Assembly: GCF_001428525.1 (NCBI RefSeq)
Contig: NZ_LMHW01000012.1
Span: 186,114 to 250,113, forward strand
DNA: 64,000 nucleotides
Reading direction: 5' to 3'
From: Flavobacterium sp. Root186
Lineage (GTDB): Bacteria; Bacteroidota; Bacteroidia; Flavobacteriales; Flavobacteriaceae
Numbering within the stretch: the stretch's first letter is position 1; the number at the start of each line of letters is the position of its first letter. This document shows positions 44,610 to 53,205 of this stretch, in pieces. Below the pieces are notes generated by a model. It had not been told where the DNA came from. It did no database searches and saw nothing but the letters and a program-made list of their open reading frames with translations. The translations under genes were made by a program, and so were the position numbers.

Positions 44610-44658
44610 TATCAATAAAGCGATTCCTGGATATTAAATCGCTGTTTAAAACAATATT

Positions 44659-45324
44659 TTGAAAATAGATTACAAAAATTACAGTCATATTTCTTTTGAT
44701 TTGTGGCTCACCTTGATTAAGTCTAATCCTGAATTTAAAAAAAAGAGAAACTTATTGTTCAGGGATTTTTTTGAGGCGAACTGCCCGATAGAAAAAGTAA
44801 ATGAAGTTGTTAGATATTATGACGTTTTGTGTAACAATATTAACGAAAAAACAGGGTTAAATTTAAGTACGTATGAAATTTATTACTTAATTTTAAACGC
44901 TCTTGAAGTTGATTTGCATGCAAATGGAGCTGAACGGTTAGGAGAATTTTATCAAGAAACTGAACATTTGTTTTTTGAATATAAACCTGATTTGATATTT
45001 CCGGATATTAAGCTTCAGTTTGAAAAAATGGTTGCAGAAGGGAAATCAATTAATATATTGAGTAATACTGGATTTATAAAAGGAAAAAGTCTTAGAAAAC
45101 TTTTGTCCCATTATGAGTTGACAGATTCTATTTCTTTTCAGGTATACTCTGATGAAGTAGGTTTTTCAAAGCCCAACAATGAAATATTTCAATTGGTTTT
45201 TGATCAGGTTAATAATTCAAAAAAAGTACAAAAAAATGAAATTCTGCATATTGGAGATAACAGTATTGCAGATTATAATGGCGCAATAAACTTTGGTTTT
45301 GAGGCGCATTTATTAAAAATATAA
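44659..45324 (+). CDS. HAD-like hydrolase
   Basis: The 221-residue protein (TTG start) has HAD motifs: ISFDLWLTL with nucleophile Asp14, NILSNTGF as motif II, and IGDNSIADYNGA as motif IV with the lysine in VGFSKPNNEIF. Trp16 replaces the second Asp of the usual DxD, so it may not be a classic phosphatase. HAD and phosphoribosyltransferase genes are recurring partners in Ter-type clusters. It ends 2 bp before the next gene, so the two are closely coupled. Confidence 0.75.
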   Translation: MKIDYKNYSHISFDLWLTLIKSNPEFKKKRNLLFRDFFEANCPIEKVNEVVRYYDVLCNNINEKTGLNLSTYEIYYLILNALEVDLHANGAERLGEFYQETEHLFFEYKPDLIFPDIKLQFEKMVAEGKSINILSNTGFIKGKSLRKLLSHYELTDSISFQVYSDEVGFSKPNNEIFQLVFDQVNNSKKVQKNEILHIGDNSIADYNGAINFGFEAHLLKI

Positions 45325-45326
45325 AA

Positions 45327-46133
45327 GTGAATAAAAGTTACAGTTTACATAAAATTAATGAAAATGAAAATTGCCCCTTTAAAGAGGCAGAATACAGCCG
45401 ATTTAAATTTGGAGATAAATCTTATGCAGAAAAATTTGCCAAAGAATTGTTTGCAGGCTTTGTCAATCAATTTGAAGATTTGATTTTATCAAGAGAGGAG
45501 ATTGTTATTTTACCAAGTCCTTACTTGTCAATACCAACAGCATCTAATTTTTTATGTTACTATTTTAAAAAAGAACTAAACAGTTTCTTATTTAAGAATG
45601 GGAAAAAGGCAAGTGTAGAATCAAAAATCTACAGAAATCAGACTTATGTAACAGATTATGGAAATCTTGATTTTGAAGAAAGAGTTAAATTGATATCGAA
45701 CGATACGTATTATATTGATCGAAATTTTATCAATGACAAACTTTGCATTTTTGTTGATGATATTAAAATTACAGGCAGCCATGAGCATACTGTAAATAAG
45801 ATATTGAATCAATATAGTGTTAATGGAGATTTCATTTTTGTTTATTTTGCTGAATTGATAAATAAAGACATTCACCCAAAAATCGAAAACTACTATAATT
45901 ACTACGCAGTTAAAAATGTTGAAGATATTGTAAACATTATTAACAGCTCATCTTTTCAATATAACACCAGAATTGTAAAATATATTTTGAGTTTAAATGA
46001 AGAACAATTTTGTTTCTTAATTGATAACATCTCAGAAGAAAAGAGCAATGATTTATTTCATTTGGCAATCAGCAATAATTACCACCAGATTTTAGAATAC
46101 AAAACAAACATTAATGTTATAAAAATAGATTAA
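45327..46133 (+). CDS. Phosphoribosyltransferase-like protein
   Basis: The 268-residue protein (GTG start) contains a PRPP-binding-like motif, LCIFVDDIKITGSHEHT near residue 135 (the family pattern is VDDxxxTGxT). A segment ILPSPYLSIPTASNFL precedes it. Such enzymes transfer ribose-phosphate to bases in nucleotide salvage. Related ones in Ter clusters have been proposed to make a nucleoside-like metabolite. The carboxy end has no clear motif. It runs directly on from the HAD gene and precedes the next TerD gene by 3 bp. Confidence 0.7.
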   Translation: MNKSYSLHKINENENCPFKEAEYSRFKFGDKSYAEKFAKELFAGFVNQFEDLILSREEIVILPSPYLSIPTASNFLCYYFKKELNSFLFKNGKKASVESKIYRNQTYVTDYGNLDFEERVKLISNDTYYIDRNFINDKLCIFVDDIKITGSHEHTVNKILNQYSVNGDFIFVYFAELINKDIHPKIENYYNYYAVKNVEDIVNIINSSSFQYNTRIVKYILSLNEEQFCFLIDNISEEKSNDLFHLAISNNYHQILEYKTNINVIKID

Positions 46134-46136
46134 ACT

Positions 46137-46691
46137 ATGGCTATCAATTTACAAAAAGGACAACGCGAAAATATTAACGCACCAAAGTTTACGATTGGTT
46201 TAGGATGGGATACAAACAGCAGCAGTACAGGTTCAGGTTTTGATCTTGATGCTTCGGTTTTTATTTTAGGTGATAATAGAAAAATCATATCTGATTCACA
46301 TTTCGTTTTTTATAATAACCTTAAATCTCCAGATGAAGCGGTTATTCATACAGGTGACAACCTTACAGGAGACGGAGAAGGAGACGATGAACAAGTAAAA
46401 ATTGACTTAACAAAAATAAACCCTGCTGTAAAAGAAATCTGCATTGTAGTAACTATTCACGACGCAGTAGACAGAAAACAAAACTTTGGGCAAGTTAGAA
46501 ATTCTTTCATTCGAATTGTAGATGACAGCAATAATACCGAAATGGTTAAATATGAATTAGAAGAAGATTTTTCAATTGAAACCGCAGTTGAATTTGGAAG
46601 AATTTACAACAAAGACGGACAGTGGAAATTTGAAGCAATGGGTGTTGGAATGAAAGGCGGATTAGAAGATTATTTAAATAAATACAACTAA
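46137..46691 (+). CDS. TerD-family stress protein (2)
   Basis: The 184-residue protein is a compact TerD. It has GLGWDTNSSSTGSGFDLDAS, the calcium site HTGDNLTGDGEGDDEQVKI and FGQVRNSFIRIVDD. It is nearly the same as the copy at 49400-49951, with the following gene repeated as well. It is probably soluble in the cytoplasm. It starts a pair with the longer TerD-family gene 4 bp downstream. Confidence 0.95.
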   Translation: MAINLQKGQRENINAPKFTIGLGWDTNSSSTGSGFDLDASVFILGDNRKIISDSHFVFYNNLKSPDEAVIHTGDNLTGDGEGDDEQVKIDLTKINPAVKEICIVVTIHDAVDRKQNFGQVRNSFIRIVDDSNNTEMVKYELEEDFSIETAVEFGRIYNKDGQWKFEAMGVGMKGGLEDYLNKYN

Positions 46692-46695
46692 AAAC

Positions 46696-47304
46696 ATGGC
46701 AATTAATTTAGAAAAAGGGCAACGTATTAATCTTGAAAAAAGTAACGGAAGTAAATTACAAAACATTTGTGTAGGTGTAAACTGGGGCGCAATTGAGAAA
46801 AAAGGATTTTTTGGTACCAAAAAAGAAGCGGTAGATTTAGACGCCAGCTGTGCTGTTTATGATGAAAAAAAATCTCATATCGATTCAGTAAACTTTAGAA
46901 AACTAATTTCAAATGATCGTGCTATCAAACATAGTGGTGATGATTTAACAGGAGATTTAAATGGTGATGACGGTTTAGATAATGAAGTTATTACTCTGGA
47001 TTTTACACAATTGTCTCCTTCTGCAAATTATGTAGCTTTTTTTATTAATAGTTTCAGAGGACAAGACTTTAAAGATATTCCTTTTGCATCTATCCGTATT
47101 TACGAAGGAACTCCAACAAGAGTAAGTCAGGAATTTGCTCGTTTTGATGTTGCTAACGATGCCACTTTTGCCGGAAATGTTTCGATGGTTTTAGGTGTGT
47201 TTTATAAAAGAAATGACGAATGGAAATTTAGTGCAGTAGGAGTTCCTACAAGCGATAAAAAGTTAGAACAGACTATAATTACAATTCAGCAAAATCATTT
47301 ATAA
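46696..47304 (+). CDS. TerD-family stress protein, long type (3)
   Basis: The 202-residue protein is a longer TerD relative. It has VGVNWGAIEKKGFFGTKKEA, the calcium site HSGDDLTGDLNGDDGLDNE and IRIYEGTPTRVSQEFARFD. The same type is at 49972-50631. Longer TerD proteins may form mixed assemblies with the short ones. It lies 4 bp after the short partner and 4 bp before the TelA-like gene. Confidence 0.92.
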   Translation: MAINLEKGQRINLEKSNGSKLQNICVGVNWGAIEKKGFFGTKKEAVDLDASCAVYDEKKSHIDSVNFRKLISNDRAIKHSGDDLTGDLNGDDGLDNEVITLDFTQLSPSANYVAFFINSFRGQDFKDIPFASIRIYEGTPTRVSQEFARFDVANDATFAGNVSMVLGVFYKRNDEWKFSAVGVPTSDKKLEQTIITIQQNHL

Positions 47305-47308
47305 TAAA

Positions 47309-48397
47309 ATGGAAGAAAATCAATTAGTTACGCAGGAAAATACTTCTTTGATTGACAAAGATGGTAATGTGAACTTAACTTCAATCACAGAAGCTGAAGT
47401 AAATAGTTATAAGTCTATTTCGAATCAGTTAAATGAAAATGATGCGAACTCAATCCTAAATTACGGTGCTGACATTCAGAATTCTATCGCGAAACAAAGT
47501 GATACTTTTTTAACTAATGTCAGAACCTATAATTCTGGAGAAGTAGGAACTTTGATTAATGATCTATTAACAGAATTAAATTATATAGATGTTGACCAGA
47601 TTGATCAGGGACCGTTTAAAAGATTTCTTTCTAAAATTCCATTGCTAAACAAATTAGTAATAGATGTAAAAAAACTGTTCCAGCAATACGATAAAATTAC
47701 GGTTAATATCGAAAAAATCAGTAATAAGGTTAAGGCCGGAATGATCAATTCTGCAAAAGACAACAGTGCACTTCAAACCATGTTTGATGGCAACGTAGGT
47801 CTTATTAAAGAAATGGAAAAACATATTATTGCAGGACAGATTCGTTTTAAAGAATTGAACGAAGAACTTGCTGTAATGGAAGGTAATCCAACACAATATC
47901 AGGATTATCAAATTTCTGATAAAAGAAACTTTATCAATCGTCTGGACAAACGTCTGGCCGATATGAAAATTGTTCGTTTTATTATGCTGCAGTCTTTGGC
48001 ACAAATTCGTGTTGTACAAAATAACAACACATCTATTGCCGAAAAAGCACAGTCTATCCTAACCACTACAATGCCGGTTTGGAAAAACCAGCTTACTCTT
48101 GCTGTGGCACTTCAAAGACAAAAACAAAATATTGAAGTTCAGAGAAAAGTATCAGAAACAACCAATACTATTTTGCAGAAAAATGCTGAAATGCTGAAAC
48201 AAAACAGTATTGAAGTGGCAAAAGAAAATGAAAAAACAGTGGTGTCTTTAGAAACGTTAAAGATGACTACAAAATCGTTAATAGATACTTTAACCGAAGT
48301 AAAACAAATTCACGAGCAAGGTACAGAAACAAGAAGACAGCTTGACGCAGGATTACAAAGCCTTGAAACAGAATTAAGAAAAGGGGTTATAAGTTAG
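47309..48397 (+). CDS. TelA-like toxic anion resistance protein
   Basis: The 362-residue protein is almost entirely helical and belongs to the TelA/KlaA family. It has FLTNVRTYNSGEVGTLINDL, FLSKIPLLNKLVIDVKKLF and KRLADMKIVRFIMLQSLAQI. Members are linked to tellurite and toxic-anion resistance but their mechanism is not established. The long coiled coil at the end (about 270-360) could join it to a membrane complex. It follows a TerD pair and precedes the unnamed 321-residue protein. Confidence 0.88.
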   Translation: MEENQLVTQENTSLIDKDGNVNLTSITEAEVNSYKSISNQLNENDANSILNYGADIQNSIAKQSDTFLTNVRTYNSGEVGTLINDLLTELNYIDVDQIDQGPFKRFLSKIPLLNKLVIDVKKLFQQYDKITVNIEKISNKVKAGMINSAKDNSALQTMFDGNVGLIKEMEKHIIAGQIRFKELNEELAVMEGNPTQYQDYQISDKRNFINRLDKRLADMKIVRFIMLQSLAQIRVVQNNNTSIAEKAQSILTTTMPVWKNQLTLAVALQRQKQNIEVQRKVSETTNTILQKNAEMLKQNSIEVAKENEKTVVSLETLKMTTKSLIDTLTEVKQIHEQGTETRRQLDAGLQSLETELRKGVIS

Positions 48398-48421
48398 TAG
48401 AACAAGGAAGGAATTAATGGA

Positions 48422-49387
48422 ATGCAAGAGGAAGAGGAAAGGTACGTTCAAATAATAAAAGATAGTAACAGAAAACTAGTGGTTTTAAAATTGTTATCCA
48501 ATTTTTTTAACCACAAGGATTTTGTTGGCGTTTTAGTAAGAACAAAAGTAATTCATTCTCTTTTTCAAAAGAACCAGACGTTAGATATTAATAAGCTAGA
48601 ATTATTTCATATTCAATTTACAAATAGTCTGATTGAGCTGTTTCAAAAGATAAAAAAATCAAAAGAGCAGCAGTACACTCTTGTCTCAGATGAGATATAC
48701 ATCAATGCTGATATCATTTCAAAACTGGATTTTGAAATTGGAGAAGAAAAATTCGTTGATCAGGCAAGGGAACATGCGCAGAAAATGTCAAAAAAAATTG
48801 AACAGCTGTATCATATTTTGGCATCAGATGCTAATAATTCTTTGGATTGGCATGATATAATGTCTTTTTCTGATGGAGTTAAATCAGAATATTACAGAGA
48901 AATAAGCATTGAACAATATGAAAAACTAGCCGGCGTTAACAGAACCTTATATGAAAATAAGTATGCAAAATTCGAAAGAAAACTTCTGGGCAGGCTAAAC
49001 ATACTTAATTTTAAAATTAAGTTTTTATGCGGTTTGGTTTGTAATAATGAGATTGTTGAAGTTTACGAATTTAGGGACTCGAATGATAAGTTCATTTTTA
49101 TAGGAAACGAGAAAGCATTTTATTTTCTTGAAGACGACGAAGCAAAACAAGTCGATTTGTCTAAAAATAATTCTGCCAAAGGAGAAATTATAGCACAATT
49201 GAAACATAAAAATGCTTTGCTGGAATCAGAACTAAGCACGATTAAAACGTCTCTGCCTGAAAGTGTACTCGAAGTATTAAAAGATTACTTAAACAAAATT
49301 TCATCTGTAGACTTTTTGGAAGATTTACAAAATGTTGATGAGCAGACGAATATTTTAAAAACAATGTTGAATATTAATATTAATTAA
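48422..49387 (+). CDS. Unnamed Ter-cluster protein, mostly helical
   Basis: The 321-residue protein is helical at both ends with a strand-rich part near 200-240 (FLCGLVCNNEIVEVYEF, FIFIGNEKAFYFLED). It has no signal peptide, membrane segment or catalytic motif that I recognise. A coiled coil (about 255-320) follows. It lies between the TelA-like gene and a TerD gene, with gaps of 24 and 12 bp, so it is part of the same transcript and probably of the same complex. Confidence 0.6.
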   Translation: MQEEEERYVQIIKDSNRKLVVLKLLSNFFNHKDFVGVLVRTKVIHSLFQKNQTLDINKLELFHIQFTNSLIELFQKIKKSKEQQYTLVSDEIYINADIISKLDFEIGEEKFVDQAREHAQKMSKKIEQLYHILASDANNSLDWHDIMSFSDGVKSEYYREISIEQYEKLAGVNRTLYENKYAKFERKLLGRLNILNFKIKFLCGLVCNNEIVEVYEFRDSNDKFIFIGNEKAFYFLEDDEAKQVDLSKNNSAKGEIIAQLKHKNALLESELSTIKTSLPESVLEVLKDYLNKISSVDFLEDLQNVDEQTNILKTMLNININ

Positions 49388-49399
49388 AGAATAAATAAA

Positions 49400-49951
49400 A
49401 TGGCAATTAACTTAGAAAAAGGTCAAAGACAAAGTATTGACGCACCAAAATTTACAGTGGGACTTGGCTGGGACAGTAATTCCAGTAATACAGGATCAGA
49501 ATTTGATTTAGATGCTTCAGTTTTTTTGGTTGGTGCAAATGGCAAAATTCCAAATGACAACCATTTCGTTTATTATAATAATTTAAAATCTCCTGACGGA
49601 GCAGTAACTCATACCGGTGACAACCTAACAGGCGCTGGAGATGGAGATGATGAAAAAATACAAATTGATTTATCTACAATATCTCCGGATGTTCATGAGA
49701 TTTCATTTGTGGTAACAATTCATCATGCCGATACTAAAAGACAAAACTTTGGGCAAATAAGAAATTCATATATCAGGATTTTGGATCAAACCAATACAGA
49801 ATTAGTTAAGTATGAACTTGATGAAGATTTTTCGATCGAGACTGCAGTTGAGTTTGGAAGAATTTATAAAAGAAACAACGAGTGGAAATTTGAAGCAGTT
49901 GGTATTGGAATGAAAGGCGGCTTACAAGATTATTTAAATAAATATAATTAA
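49400..49951 (+). CDS. TerD-family stress protein (4)
   Basis: The 183-residue protein is close to the copy at 46137-46691. It has GLGWDSNSSNTGSEFDLDAS, the calcium site HTGDNLTGAGDGDDEKIQI and FGQIRNSYIRILDQ, and the same carboxy end GMKGGLQDYLNKYN. It begins the second short/long TerD pair, 20 bp before the long partner, suggesting an old block duplication. Confidence 0.95.
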   Translation: MAINLEKGQRQSIDAPKFTVGLGWDSNSSNTGSEFDLDASVFLVGANGKIPNDNHFVYYNNLKSPDGAVTHTGDNLTGAGDGDDEKIQIDLSTISPDVHEISFVVTIHHADTKRQNFGQIRNSYIRILDQTNTELVKYELDEDFSIETAVEFGRIYKRNNEWKFEAVGIGMKGGLQDYLNKYN

Positions 49952-49971
49952 CTTAAACCCTATTAAAAACT

Positions 49972-50631
49972 ATGGCAATTAACTTAACCAAAGGACAAAA
50001 AATTGATTTAAGAAAAACAAGCGGTGAAACACTAACAAACTTTTGTGTTGGTGTAAACTGGGGAGCAATTGAAACAAAAGGATTCTTAGGATTATCAAAA
50101 AATGTAACAGAAATCGATTTAGATTTGAGCTGTGTACTTATTGACGATCAAAACAAACTTTGCGACCACTTATATTCTCCTTTATACAGAGTCGAAGTAT
50201 TACAGCAATTTGGCCTTCCAAAAGGTAAATTGGTAAGTATTGACGGTGCTCTTAAACACACTGGTGATGACCTTGCAGGTGATACAGGTGGAGATGACGG
50301 TTTAGATAATGAAATTATAACTGTCGACCTTTCTAAAGTTGATGCCAAAGTAAATCAAATTTTCTTCTTTTTAAATAATGCAGGAAAAGAAGATTTCGCT
50401 CAAATTCCATATGCAAAAATCAGAATGTATGAAGGAACTCCAACAAGAGTAGTTTCTGAATTTGCCTCTTACAACGTTTCTGCAGATTCTCAATACGTAA
50501 ACAAACGCTCAATTATTATGGGTAAATTATACAAACGTAATGGCGAATGGAAATTTAGCGCAATTGGAGATCCAACAGATGATACATTTTTAGGACAGAC
50601 TATTCATAAAATTGTTCAGTCGTACCTGTAA
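49972..50631 (+). CDS. TerD-family stress protein, long type (5)
   Basis: The 219-residue protein is the long-type partner of the second pair. It has VGVNWGAIETKGFLGLSKNV, the calcium site HTGDDLAGDTGGDDGLDNE and IRMYEGTPTRVVSEFASYN. An insertion near residues 60-80 (YSPLYRVEVLQQFGLPKGK) makes it longer than the copy at 46696. Its stop codon overlaps the next start codon by one base (TAATG), showing tight coupling. Confidence 0.93.
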   Translation: MAINLTKGQKIDLRKTSGETLTNFCVGVNWGAIETKGFLGLSKNVTEIDLDLSCVLIDDQNKLCDHLYSPLYRVEVLQQFGLPKGKLVSIDGALKHTGDDLAGDTGGDDGLDNEIITVDLSKVDAKVNQIFFFLNNAGKEDFAQIPYAKIRMYEGTPTRVVSEFASYNVSADSQYVNKRSIIMGKLYKRNGEWKFSAIGDPTDDTFLGQTIHKIVQSYL

Positions 50632-51044
50632 TGGAAATCAAAAATATCGAAGGACTAAGAGTTTCGCAAGTTCGGGATTTAGTTCAGCAGGGAGGTAAAT
50701 TTGTGGTTTTTCCATACACTGTTTCATTTATATTAATGACCTTAAAAAAAAGTTCTGATATTTATTTTATCAGACCTGATGAAAATACATTTAAGTATTC
50801 TTACGGTTATGTATTCCTTAATTTAATTGTGGGTTGGTGGGGATTTCCGTGGGGGCCAATTTATACAATAGGTTCGGCTTATCATCATATAGTAGGAGGA
50901 AAAGATTTAACTCAGGCTGTTATGAGTCATCTGGCACAACATGATCCTGAAGCGAATACTAATACCTACAATATTAATGGTATTGAGAGTTCTAATCAGG
51001 GAGATGCTACTGCTGAAACCCCAACTTATAATATTCCTGTATAA
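50631..51044 (+). CDS. Small membrane protein with GWWGxPWGP motif
   Basis: The 137-residue protein has a hydrophobic hairpin (about 60-90) with GYVFLNLIVGWWGFPWGPIY. The first part carries FVVFPYTVSFILMTLKK. The last 40 residues are polar and disordered-looking. GWWGxPWGP motifs are found in small bacterial membrane proteins of unknown role. It is coupled by a one-base overlap to the TerD gene before it and precedes the first VWA gene by 12 bp. A membrane anchor for the cluster is one possibility. Confidence 0.6.
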   Translation: MEIKNIEGLRVSQVRDLVQQGGKFVVFPYTVSFILMTLKKSSDIYFIRPDENTFKYSYGYVFLNLIVGWWGFPWGPIYTIGSAYHHIVGGKDLTQAVMSHLAQHDPEANTNTYNINGIESSNQGDATAETPTYNIPV

Positions 51045-51056
51045 AAAAATGTAACC

Positions 51057-51695
51057 ATGAGAAGACTGCCTGTTTATTTATTACTAGACACATCCGGTTC
51101 AATGACTGGTGAACCAATTGAAGCTGTTAAAAATGGTGTTCAAATGATGATTAGTTCATTAAGACAAAATCCGCAGGCGATCGAAACGGCTTTTTTAAGC
51201 GTTATTACTTTCGACACTACAGCACAGCAAATTATTCCGTTGACCGATTTAGCTTCTTTTCAAATGGTCGATCTTAAAGCTGCCGGCGTAACTGCCTTAG
51301 GTGAAGCATTAAAATTAACAGCCCATAAAATTGAAACTGAAGTTGCCAAAACAACAACAGAACAAAAAGGCGACTGGAAACCATTAGTTTTTATCATGAC
51401 AGATGGGATCCCGACGGATAATTGGGAAAGTGGACTAAATGAGTTTAAAAAAGTAAAAACGGCTTATACAGTTGCTTGTGCGGCTGGAGGCGGGGCAGAT
51501 GTCGCTATTTTAAAACGAATTACAGATACTGTAGTAAGTCTTGATACGGCAGATAGTGCTAGTATTGGCAAGTTTTTTCAATGGGTGACAGCTTCGATTG
51601 GAGTAACTTCAACAAAAATTGAAGATTTAGGAAAAGAATTTACAAATGTAAAAGAATTACCTCCGCCGCCATCAGAATTAAACATCATAGTTTAA
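51057..51695 (+). CDS. TerY-like VWA-domain protein (1)
   Basis: The 212-residue protein is a single von Willebrand A domain. The metal site is DTSGSMTGEPIE at the start (MRRLPVYLLLDTSGSM), with FIMTDGIPTDNW as the third part of the site. It ends with ELPPPPSELNIIV. VWA proteins bind ligands through a magnesium ion. TerY-type VWA proteins are the usual partners of the PP2C phosphatase and kinase found further on in this cluster. Confidence 0.92.
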   Translation: MRRLPVYLLLDTSGSMTGEPIEAVKNGVQMMISSLRQNPQAIETAFLSVITFDTTAQQIIPLTDLASFQMVDLKAAGVTALGEALKLTAHKIETEVAKTTTEQKGDWKPLVFIMTDGIPTDNWESGLNEFKKVKTAYTVACAAGGGADVAILKRITDTVVSLDTADSASIGKFFQWVTASIGVTSTKIEDLGKEFTNVKELPPPPSELNIIV

Positions 51696-51850
51696 GCTTT
51701 GAGGCGGACGGAGTTTATATTACCGTTCTAAATAAACAGATTTTTGAAATAGTATATCTTTTGATGTTCTGGTAAAGCCTGTCATTTCTTTCAACTTATC
51801 GAAACAGATTTGAAAGCTAACTAATTCATTGATAACATTTAAAAAAGGAT

Positions 51851-52486
51851 ATGAGAAGACTACCCGTATATTTTTTATTAGATACATCAGGTTCTATGTA
51901 TGGAGAACCCATTCAGGCTTTGAATAATGCTTTAAGCGGTATGATTAATACCTTACGCTCAGACGCTCAGGCTTTAGATTCGCTTTGGATCAGCATTATA
52001 ACGTATGATCGTGAAGTAAAAGAAATTGTTCCGTTAACAGAATTGGTTCATTTTCAGCTTCCTGAAATTACTTGTCCTCAAAGCGGACCAACCAATACAG
52101 GAGCCGGATTGGATTACGTTATTCAAAAAGTAAACAAAGACGTTATAAAAGGTTCAGCAACCCAAAAAGGAGACTGGAAACCATTACTTTTTGTTTTTAC
52201 AGATGGAAAACCTTCTGATATTCAGTTTTACAGAGAAAAAACCCGTGAAATAAGAAATATGAGTTTTGGAGCCGTTGTGGGCTGCGCAGCGGGACATATG
52301 GCTAATGATGATATTTTAAAAGAATTGACGGATAATGTAGTGCATTTAGCATCTGCTGATAGCTCTACATTGAAACAATTTTTTAAATGGGTTTCTGAAA
52401 CAATTGAACAAGGCAACAAAAGTCAGGGAACTGGAGAAAGTGTAACCCTGCCGCCGCCGCCAAGTGAAATAACAGTAGTTATATAA
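51851..52486 (+). CDS. TerY-like VWA-domain protein (2)
   Basis: The 211-residue protein repeats the layout of the first VWA protein. It has MRRLPVYFLLDTSGSMYGEP, the site FVFTDGKPSDIQF and an end VTLPPPPSEITVVI. A gap of 155 bp without visible structure separates it from the first VWA gene. The two share the domain but differ by eye in about half of their residues. Confidence 0.92.
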   Translation: MRRLPVYFLLDTSGSMYGEPIQALNNALSGMINTLRSDAQALDSLWISIITYDREVKEIVPLTELVHFQLPEITCPQSGPTNTGAGLDYVIQKVNKDVIKGSATQKGDWKPLLFVFTDGKPSDIQFYREKTREIRNMSFGAVVGCAAGHMANDDILKELTDNVVHLASADSSTLKQFFKWVSETIEQGNKSQGTGESVTLPPPPSEITVVI

Positions 52487-52494
52487 TCTTAAAA

Positions 52495-52953
52495 ATGATT
52501 GATATGTTAGTTACATTTTCAAAAGCACTTATTCATGTAGCTACTGCCATTGATGAAGCGTACTACGAAGGAAAAGAAAACGAGCTTGAAGAAATTGAGT
52601 TAAGTTCTGAACAAAAATTAGAGTTGATGGATATAGATAAAATAACTGTATGCTATCAAACAACTGGAATTGAAAATTTTGTTATTAAAAATGTAGAACA
52701 GATTTTAAAACAGAACTATCTTAAAAATGAATTTACGATCAAAGAAGTTATTGTGCGTAAAAATTGTGCTTACATAAAAATAATGTATGATATTCCGCTT
52801 AATAGAAAAAGCAGAGGTTACGGAACTTCCTTCTCAATAAATTTTATGGAAGTAAATAATGGAGTTTCTGTCTACGGTTATCAAACTAAAAATGCTAATG
52901 AAAAACAAGCTTTTAAAGAGATCGCAAGCGAGTTAATACAAGCAGTTTCATAA
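52495..52953 (+). CDS. Unnamed Ter-cluster protein, 152 residues
   Basis: This soluble protein has a helical start (MLVTFSKALIHVATAIDEAY) and a strand-rich rest (ITVCYQTTGIENFVIKNVEQ, YGTSFSINFMEVNNG). I recognise no motif. Its stop overlaps the next start (TAATG), and it starts 8 bp after the second VWA gene, so it is translated with its neighbours. Confidence 0.6.
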   Translation: MIDMLVTFSKALIHVATAIDEAYYEGKENELEEIELSSEQKLELMDIDKITVCYQTTGIENFVIKNVEQILKQNYLKNEFTIKEVIVRKNCAYIKIMYDIPLNRKSRGYGTSFSINFMEVNNGVSVYGYQTKNANEKQAFKEIASELIQAVS

Positions 52954-53204
52954 TGTATCTCATCAAAATTTTCATTCAGATTTTAATTATAGGTTTATTT
53001 TTATATTCAAAATTACTGCCTTATAAAGACAAATTAAATCCGAAGTACAGAAGCATTTTTGATTTTTTCAACAGTATTTTTTCGCCCATATTCAATTCTT
53101 TAAAAACAATGATAAAACCTTTTCAGGTAGGAGTTGGTTTAGCAGTTGATATGACGCAGATTGTACTTTTAATTATTTTTTTAATGTTATTAAATTTCCT
53201 TTAA
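52953..53204 (+). CDS. Small membrane protein, 83 residues
   Basis: The protein has two hydrophobic segments (about residues 3-20 and 60-82: VGLAVDMTQIVLLIIFLMLL) and a basic, soluble middle (KDKLNPKYRSIFDFF). It overlaps the preceding stop by one base and ends 1 bp before the third VWA gene. A membrane anchor or small partner of the phosphorylation triad is a possible role. Confidence 0.6.
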   Translation: MYLIKIFIQILIIGLFLYSKLLPYKDKLNPKYRSIFDFFNSIFSPIFNSLKTMIKPFQVGVGLAVDMTQIVLLIIFLMLLNFL

Positions 53205-53205
53205 A

